From NCBI GenBank assembly GCA_964634885.1, contig CAZWLN010000046.1, positions 1 to 37,882 on the forward strand: a stretch of DNA of 37,882 bases, given 5' to 3'. The notes beneath the pieces were generated by a model. The model made no database searches and was not told the DNA's origin. It worked only from the letters and a program-made list of their open reading frames with translations. Every line of letters begins with the position of its first letter. Positions within the stretch are counted from its first letter, which is position 1. Below, piece by piece: positions 33,652 to 37,882 of this stretch. The position numbers and the translations under genes are program-made. Source of the DNA: DAINRZ01 sp964634885. GTDB lineage: Bacteria; Bacteroidota; Ignavibacteria; Kapaibacteriales; UBA2268.

Positions 33652-34149
33652 ATGATAGATGACAAATATATAAGGCCGGATGAAGAAGTATCCTTCATCG
33701 AAACTCCTCAGGAGTTGATCGAACAGACCATTGCTAAAGTCAACGATATACTGAAAGAGAACTTTCCCGAGCATCTGAGCTTTGGAAACGGTTCCTTTAC
33801 CATTTCCCGCGGTTCCACCCAGGTAATGATTGTCGTCAGGCCCTTTACCGTGGATGAAACCTGTGTTGAATGCATGGCAAATGTAGTTACGGAAACTGAG
33901 GTTACGCCCGAGTTGATGAGGTTTTTACTCCGCAAAAACGCCGAGCTTCATTTCGGTTCCTTCGGGCTGTTGTTCGACGACACTATTACTTTTTCCCATT
34001 CGATTGCCGGTACGAACCTCGACGCCAATGAATTGATCACTACGCTCAATTCCGTTGCCGTCATTGCCGACTATTACGACGACATCATCGTCGATCTGTC
34101 CGGCGGGAAAAGAGCTGCCGACGTCATCGACGACCTTGACAGGCAGTAG
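33652..34149 (+). CDS. YbjN/CesT-like fold protein
   Basis: The 165-residue acidic, soluble product has a pattern resembling the YbjN / type III chaperone-like fold: a helix (ETPQELIEQTIAKVNDIL), beta strands (GSFTISRGSTQVMIVVRPF), a conserved middle (TPELMRFLLRKNAELHFGSFGL), and a C-terminal helix (DANELITTLNSVAVIADYYDDIIVD). There is no signal peptide. A GGGAG 8 nt before the ATG supports the start. It follows pspA by 52 nt and may act with it, since YbjN-like proteins are stress-linked and chaperone-like, but this is inference. A strong hairpin 95 nt after the stop would end this transcript. Confidence 0.68.
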   Translation: MIDDKYIRPDEEVSFIETPQELIEQTIAKVNDILKENFPEHLSFGNGSFTISRGSTQVMIVVRPFTVDETCVECMANVVTETEVTPELMRFLLRKNAELHFGSFGLLFDDTITFSHSIAGTNLDANELITTLNSVAVIADYYDDIIVDLSGGKRAADVIDDLDRQ

Positions 34150-34524
34150 CGGCTAAGGGCACGAATGATCGGGCTGTTTTTCATGCCATATAAAAATATT
34201 GAAGATTGTTTTAACTGAGTATAATTGATTGAAAAATATCAGGATTAAAGCCGGTTCCAGTAGAATCGGCTTTAATTTGATATGAACGCACTAAGCTATT
34301 GAAATGCAAGCTAATTAGAGTGAGAGAACGTTGGCGGTTTTAAAGCAGAATTTATGGAAATGCAGCATATAATTGAAAAATAATATAGTTATGTAAGTGT
34401 TGCCATTTCTGTTATCTGTTTTCCAATTAAATTTCAGTACATTTTCCTATTCGCGGATTTTTCCTGCCATTTATTATTTGTATTTTTCATATATTCGAAA
34501 ATCACATTATTGGAGGCATGGAAA
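34150..34524. other. intergenic region with one hairpin and no gene
   Basis: This 375-bp stretch lies between the YbjN-like gene and the small T9SS cargo gene. Apart from the hairpin at 34245-34275, I see no open frame, RNA gene or repeat. The AT-rich portion at about 34340-34500 presumably holds the promoter for the next gene, but no clean element can be picked out. Confidence 0.6.
34245..34275 (+). terminator. hairpin terminator after the YbjN-like gene
   Basis: A 13-bp stem (TTAAAGCCGGTTC with GAATCGGCTTTAA; one G-U pair) surrounds a 5-nt CAGTA loop. The following TTTGAT and the TTTAA of the stem give a modest U-rich tail. Confidence 0.65.
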
Positions 34525-34974
34525 ATGAAATTTGTTTCTGTTTCGATCATTTGCTTTTTTTCACTGTTGAATCTGCTTCAGGCACAAAACGACACTTTAC
34601 TCGTCCATCTGAAAGACGGTAAAATTGAGAAATTGGCCATCTCAGACATTCAAAAAGTGAGATTCCTCAATGCGAATTCCGTACCTGAACAGGGGGGAAA
34701 GCTGAAAACAGGCGGCAACTACCCGAATCCTTTCACGGTGTGGACTATCATCGAGTTTGAATTAGCCTTACCCGGAGATGTTACCGTGATTATTTACGAC
34801 AACGACGGGAAACAGATAAGGGAACTGGCCTGCTTTGGGTGCCCGGCCGGCAAAAACAGAGTTCTGTGGGACTGCTTGGATGAGGACGGGCGTTCCGTAC
34901 CCACCGGCAGCTATTACTACGAGCTGCGCTTCGGCACGGAGACACAGGCGCGGAAGATGATCCTGCTGAAGTAA
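34525..34974 (+). CDS. small T9SS cargo protein with KDG/DI module
   Basis: The 149-residue product has a signal peptide (MKFVSVSIICFFSLLNLLQA). A short module follows (HLKDGKIEKLAISDIQKVRF). Then comes a FlgD-like Ig / T9SS type A sorting domain (from GNYPNPFTVWTIIEF to KMILLK, about 85 residues). Nothing else is left, so the protein is almost only a signal peptide, a short module and a sorting domain. An in-frame TTG at 34510 exists, but the ATG at 34525 has GGAGG 8 nt upstream and is the likely start. The similar KDS/DIDSL module in the FISUMP protein at 35806 suggests relatedness. The palindrome array begins 15 nt after the stop. Confidence 0.75.
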   Translation: MKFVSVSIICFFSLLNLLQAQNDTLLVHLKDGKIEKLAISDIQKVRFLNANSVPEQGGKLKTGGNYPNPFTVWTIIEFELALPGDVTVIIYDNDGKQIRELACFGCPAGKNRVLWDCLDEDGRSVPTGSYYYELRFGTETQARKMILLK

Positions 34975-34988
34975 ATGAAATATATTAT

Positions 34989-35266
34989 CCACGAGTTTCA
35001 ACTCGTGGAGAAAATTGAATAGCCACGAGATTTAACTCGTGGAGAAAATTTGAATAGCCACGAGTTTTAACTCGTGGAGAAAATTNNNNNNNNNNNNNNN
35101 NNNNNNNNNNNNNNNNNNNNNNNNNNNNNNNNNNNNNNNNNNNNNNNNNNNNNNNNNNNNNNNNNNNNNNNNNNNNNNNNNNNNNTTTAACTCGTGGAGA
35201 AAATTTGAATAGCCACGAGTTTTAACTCGTGGAGAAAATTGAATAGCCACGAGTTTCAACTCGTGG
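34989..35266. repeat. tandem array of 20-bp REP-like palindromes, interrupted by an assembly gap
   Basis: Five complete copies and one partial copy of a palindrome are visible: 34989-35008, 35023-35042, 35058-35077, partial 35186-35197, 35213-35232 and 35247-35266. The consensus is CCACGAGTTTTAACTCGTGG, with perfect 9-bp arms in most copies; the third-last and second-last central bases vary (TTTC or TTTT), and the second copy has ATTT. Copies are separated by AGAAAATT(T)GAATAG, giving a period of 34-35 bp. The array lies directly between the small T9SS gene and the RAYT gene. Spacers are also repeats, so this is not CRISPR. Confidence 0.9.
35086..35185. other. 100-N assembly gap inside the palindrome array
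   Basis: There are exactly 100 Ns, flanked on both sides by array units. The length is probably a placeholder: from the start of the last unit before the gap (35058) to the inferred start of the first after it (35178) is 120 bp, which is not a multiple of 34-35. The true copy number is unknown. Confidence 0.9.
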
Positions 35267-35295
35267 AAAAAAGAATAATAAAAAGGGTAAAAATA

Positions 35296-35721
35296 ATGCC
35301 ATTTACAAAAATCTGGATACATTTGATCTTTTCTACAAAGAACAGATCACCTTTGATTACTGAAGAACTGAAACCATTACTCATCGGGCATATAATAACA
35401 AATGCTAAAGAAAAGAATATATTTATTGATTCCATTAATTGTGTATTTGATCATATTCATATTCTGGTATCAATGAATAATGACCATAGCGTATCGAAAG
35501 TTGTTCAATTATTAAAAGGAGAATCTTCATTTTGGGTAAATAAGCAGCAACTTTCCAAATACAGATTTGAATGGCAGGAAGAATATATTGCTTTATCAGT
35601 AAGCGATTCTATTACCGGTAAAGTGAGAAAATATATAAAAAATCAGGCAGAGCATCACAGAGTAAAAACTTTTACAGAAGAGTGCGAGTCAATTATGAAA
35701 ATTGAAAACGCTTTTGGCTAA
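35296..35721 (+). CDS. rayT: REP-associated tyrosine transposase (RAYT, IS200/IS605-like Y1 family)
   Basis: The 141-residue product has the Y1 HUH transposase fold: start MPFTKIWIHLIFSTKNR, the HUH motif in FDHIHILVSM (H-I-H), and the catalytic-tyrosine region VRKYIKNQAEHH with the Y followed by IxNQxxHH, the RAYT signature. RAYTs cut and join single-stranded DNA at REP palindromes and are thought to spread or maintain REP elements. The start at 35296 is preferred, because the in-frame TTG at 35239 lies inside the palindrome array. The gene is clearly more AT-rich than its neighbours, consistent with horizontal acquisition. All key residues are intact, so it may be active. Palindromes lie immediately on both sides. 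Confidence 0.9.
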   Translation: MPFTKIWIHLIFSTKNRSPLITEELKPLLIGHIITNAKEKNIFIDSINCVFDHIHILVSMNNDHSVSKVVQLLKGESSFWVNKQQLSKYRFEWQEEYIALSVSDSITGKVRKYIKNQAEHHRVKTFTEECESIMKIENAFG

Positions 35722-35725
35722 AGCC
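35716..35725. repeat. short palindrome overlapping the RAYT stop
   Basis: GGCTAAAGCC has GGCT/AGCC arms around AA and includes the TAA stop codon. Its core CTAAAG is shared with the 20-bp palindrome 21 nt further downstream. Confidence 0.55.
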
Positions 35726-35745
35726 GTTGAAGTTTTTATAATAGC

Positions 35746-35765
35746 CCACGAGCTAAAGCTCGTGG
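35746..35765. repeat. 20-bp palindrome downstream of RAYT
   Basis: CCACGAGCTAAAGCTCGTGG has perfect 9-bp arms and an AA centre. Its outer 7 bp on each side are identical to the array palindromes upstream, so it is a divergent member of the same family. It is the 3' boundary marker of the RAYT unit. Confidence 0.8.
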
Positions 35766-35805
35766 CTAGTAAATATTGATAATTTAACATTAAAAAGAGA
35801 TAATT

Positions 35806-36705
35806 ATGAGAATTATACTGTTAACTTTAACTATCTTTCTGTCTCCATTATTGTTATCATCTCAGCAGCAGAAAGTACAGTTCATCATGAAGGACAGTAC
35901 TGTCATGGAATACACTGTCCCGGACATCGACAGCCTTACTGTAAAGGCCGGGGGCGATTCCCTGAAATGGCTCTTCCACAATTCCATCTCCGGCGGCATC
36001 GACACCATCGATGTGACCAAGATCCTGAAAATACTCTTTGCCGACAGTACACGTATGGCATTCGTTTTTGAAGACACTACCATCTACGAAGACATAGACC
36101 GGGTTGACAGCGCTTCCTTTGTCGAAAGCAAACCGCCAGGTGCAGGTACCGTGACAATCGGCAGCCAGGTATGGATGGGCAGGAACCTCGATGTTACCAC
36201 TTACCGCAACGGAGACCCAATACCATGTGTCAATGATCCGGCCGAATGGGAAAAACTTACGACCGGTGCATGGTGCTACTACGACAGCAGCGTCGCCAAC
36301 GGGGCTGTGTACGGGAAACTCTACAACTGGTACGCTGTCAATGACTCTCGTGGATTAGCCCCTGAGGGCTGGCATATCCCAAACTCAACAGAGTGGGCTT
36401 TTTTGGGGGTCTTTCTTGGGGGCGACAGCCTTGCCGGCGGTAAGATGAAAGAGCCGGGTACAACACACTGGAAGGAGCCCAATACCGGCGCCGACAACAG
36501 CAGTGGGTTCACAGCCTTACCCGGTGGCATACGCAATTATGACGGAGCGTACACTCTCCTGGGGTCTTCTGCTGCCTGGTGGGTCTCCACAGGATATGAC
36601 GAATTGTTCTCATTCGGAATTTACCTGATGTACGACAGTTCAAGTGCCAAATCTGCCGTTTTCAGGAAAAGTGACGGTTTCTCAGTGCGCTGCATCAAGG
36701 ATTAA
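35806..36705 (+). CDS. secreted FISUMP-domain protein
   Basis: The 299-residue product has a signal peptide (MRIILLTLTIFLSPLLLSS). Short repeated modules follow (FIMKDSTVMEYTVPDIDSL at about 26-44, and FVFEDTTIYEDIDRVDSASF at about 85-104), which look like the KDG/DI module of the small T9SS protein upstream. Residues about 115-299 are a FISUMP domain (IGSQVWMGRNLDV, YGKLYNWYAVND, LAPEGWHIPNSTEW, GFTALPGGIRN, SVRCIKD). FISUMP domains are secreted, often on lipoproteins, and their function is not known. There is no T9SS sorting domain or lipobox, so the mode of attachment is unclear. It starts 41 nt after the RAYT 3' palindrome. AAAGAGA 6 nt before the ATG may serve as ribosome site. Confidence 0.85.
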   Translation: MRIILLTLTIFLSPLLLSSQQQKVQFIMKDSTVMEYTVPDIDSLTVKAGGDSLKWLFHNSISGGIDTIDVTKILKILFADSTRMAFVFEDTTIYEDIDRVDSASFVESKPPGAGTVTIGSQVWMGRNLDVTTYRNGDPIPCVNDPAEWEKLTTGAWCYYDSSVANGAVYGKLYNWYAVNDSRGLAPEGWHIPNSTEWAFLGVFLGGDSLAGGKMKEPGTTHWKEPNTGADNSSGFTALPGGIRNYDGAYTLLGSSAAWWVSTGYDELFSFGIYLMYDSSSAKSAVFRKSDGFSVRCIKD

Positions 36706-36822
36706 TCTGTACACACCGAATAATTGTTGCCGCTTTTATTATGAATTTGTATATTGCATCAGCTTGTTGTATATGGGAATCAATAATTGAAAAATCGGAT
36801 TATACATTTTTTGAGGGATACG

Positions 36823-37797
36823 ATGAAAGCATCTGCCGCTGTTTTTTTTCTTGCAATTTCAATGATGATGATGACTGGTTGTCCAAAAGACGACAGTACC
36901 GACCCTGACGAATTGAAGCCGACCATCTCGGTAATCGCACCGATTTCAGCTAAGGTTGACGAGGTTGTTAGGATTGTCGGTTCGGATTTTGGAACTACAC
37001 AGGATAGTGGCTATGTCTCTTTCAACGGCGTCAAAGCAACGGATTATATCAGTTGGAGTGATAAGGAAATTAAAGTCAGGATACCTGTGGGTGCAACCGA
37101 CGGGAAAGTATTTGTGTATTCGAACGGCCTCCGGAGCAACGAAGTGGATTACAGCCTGGAAGGTATGACCTACGGTACTGTTAAGGACATCGACGGCAAT
37201 GTTTACAAAACCGTAAAAATCGGCAATCAGGTATGGATGGCCGAAAACCTGAGAGTAACCCGCTATTGCAATGGAGACACAATTACACAGATAGCCGATT
37301 CTGCCGACTGGATCAACAGCAAATTGAACATGAACGGTTCATGGTGCAATTACGAGAACAGTTTTACGAACGGCAAAGTGTACGGGAAGCTGTATAACAT
37401 TAATGCCGTAATCGACGGCAGGAGACTGGCTCCCGAGGGCTGGCACATACCGGATAATGAAGAATGGTCGGCTTTAGGAAGTTATTTGGGAGGCTTGTAC
37501 AAAGCCGGCGGCATGATGAAAGCAACAGGTACTGTCGAGGGTGGCGACGGGCTGTGGAAAAGCCCCAACACAGGCGGCACCAATGCCTGCGGGTTTTCTG
37601 CCATACCCGGTGGAATGCGTTCAGTCTGGGCTAACAGCTATTTTGAAATGCTGGGAAAAGGCGCTTATTGGTGGTCGTCTTCAAGTGTCGATGAGAACTA
37701 TTGCTGGGGATGGTCCGTCAGCTTCGGGGGAACATACCTCAGCAAAGGCCGTTACCTCAACAGCAGCGGTTTGTCCGTTCGGTGTGTTAAGGATTAG
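36823..37797 (+). CDS. lipoprotein with IPT/TIG-like and FISUMP domains
   Basis: The 324-residue product starts at the ATG at 36823, 5 nt after GAGGG; an in-frame TTG at 36787 is unlikely. It has a lipoprotein signal (MKASAAVFFLAISMMMMTGC, C20), then an IPT/TIG-like Ig domain (about 28-110; PTISVIAPISAKVDEVVRIVG in outline, with SYLSWSD-like strands), and a FISUMP domain (about 118-324; IGNQVWMAENLRV, YGKLYNINAV, LAPEGWHIPDNEEW, GFSAIPGGMRS, SVRCVKD). It is a paralogue of the FISUMP protein 118 bp upstream, but lipid-anchored instead of having the KDG/DI modules. TIG domains are typical of surface-exposed receptors or glycan binders, and TIG plus FISUMP is common in Bacteroidota lipoproteins. 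Confidence 0.88.
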   Translation: MKASAAVFFLAISMMMMTGCPKDDSTDPDELKPTISVIAPISAKVDEVVRIVGSDFGTTQDSGYVSFNGVKATDYISWSDKEIKVRIPVGATDGKVFVYSNGLRSNEVDYSLEGMTYGTVKDIDGNVYKTVKIGNQVWMAENLRVTRYCNGDTITQIADSADWINSKLNMNGSWCNYENSFTNGKVYGKLYNINAVIDGRRLAPEGWHIPDNEEWSALGSYLGGLYKAGGMMKATGTVEGGDGLWKSPNTGGTNACGFSAIPGGMRSVWANSYFEMLGKGAYWWSSSSVDENYCWGWSVSFGGTYLSKGRYLNSSGLSVRCVKD

Positions 37798-37805
37798 GCC
37801 TCGTT

Positions 37806-37882
37806 TTACCTGGCGACACAGATCTTAGTGAACACCTGACTGTCGTTTGCCGACACTTTTACGTAATAGGTACCGACGGGCA
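37806..37882 (-). CDS. C-terminal end of a T9SS cargo protein (partial)
   Basis: The minus strand reads PVGTYYVKVSANDSQVFTKI followed by CVAR and a TAA stop at 37806-37808. This matches the last strands of a T9SS type A sorting domain (P-x-G-x-Y-x-V-K-V ... F-x-K-I). Only 24 complete codons are in the window; the rest of the gene lies beyond the right edge. It converges with the FISUMP lipoprotein gene, leaving 8 bp between the two stop codons. Confidence 0.75.
   Translation of the reverse strand, partial: PVGTYYVKVSANDSQVFTKICVAR

Larger units (their letters stand above)
35247..35765 (+). mobile_element. RAYT unit bounded by related palindromes
   Basis: The transposase gene at 35296-35721 has one array palindrome ending 29 nt before its start and two palindromes after it: GGCTAAAGCC (35716-35725, overlapping the stop codon) and CCACGAGCTAAAGCTCGTGG (35746-35765). 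Upstream and downstream palindromes share CCACGAG...CTCGTGG but differ in the centre. The bounds given are the palindromes; target-site ends cannot be defined from this sequence. Confidence 0.7.

Noticed and set aside
34989..35266. CRISPR-like array of 34-35-bp repeat units
   Set aside because: Spacers are identical (AGAAAATT(T)GAATAG), repeats are perfect palindromes, and no cas genes are near. It is a tandem palindrome array.
35239..35295. Upstream extension of the RAYT from a TTG at 35239
   Set aside because: These codons lie in the palindrome array; the ATG at 35296 gives the family N terminus MPFTKIWIHL.

Overview
The window looks like a chromosomal contig from the Bacteroidota/Chlorobiota side of the FCB group, most like an Ignavibacteria- or Kapabacteria-type lineage (inference). 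The evidence is several secreted proteins ending in type IX secretion (T9SS) type A sorting domains, two FISUMP (Fibrobacter succinogenes major paralogous) domains, a GWxTD-domain protein, AT-rich leaders that mostly lack Shine-Dalgarno sequences, and TAnnTTTG-type -7 promoter elements. I found no rRNA, no tRNA, no CRISPR array and no prophage.

Layout. 1-4.3 kb: a secreted coiled-coil/LysM protein, a terminator, then a tight phoH-cdaA-pcm-miaA operon (RNA-linked ATPase, c-di-AMP synthase, protein repair, tRNA modification). 4.4-7.6 kb: PBP4-type D,D-peptidase, a small unknown protein and NrnA. 7.6-13.4 kb, minus strand: a secreted GH51-like glycosidase, and an operon of a GT-C membrane glycosyltransferase with a TPR tail followed by xseA and xseB. 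13.7-18.3 kb: ispF, a large membrane sensor histidine kinase, ruvX and a GWxTD protein, all overlapping or nearly so. 18.3-21.5 kb, minus strand: an Asp-box-repeat T9SS cargo protein and a cysteine-rich secreted orphan with atypically canonical expression signals. 22-27 kb: two T9SS cargo proteins with related domain plans, one of about 1250 residues. 27.1-29.6 kb: hisS overlapping a second membrane histidine kinase. 29.6-32.8 kb, minus strand: a five-gene operon ybaB-recR-lipoprotein-lipoprotein-mnmA. 32.9-34.1 kb: PspA/IM30 and a YbjN/CesT-like protein. 34.5-37.9 kb: an accessory region with a small T9SS cargo protein, a tandem array of 20-bp palindromes interrupted by a 100-N assembly gap, a REP-associated tyrosine transposase (RAYT) bounded by related palindromes, two FISUMP proteins, and the C-terminal end of another T9SS cargo protein on the minus strand.

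Functionally this is mostly housekeeping (tRNA modification and charging, DNA repair, isoprenoid synthesis, peptidoglycan trimming, c-di-AMP) interspersed with cell-surface and secreted proteins. Two histidine kinases occur without response regulators nearby, and no T9SS machinery gene is present, so signalling partners and the secretion apparatus lie elsewhere. The most unusual element is the RAYT with its palindrome array at 34,989-35,765. The cysteine-rich gene at 20,819-21,475 and the multidomain vWA-like/WD40 protein also merit a second look.
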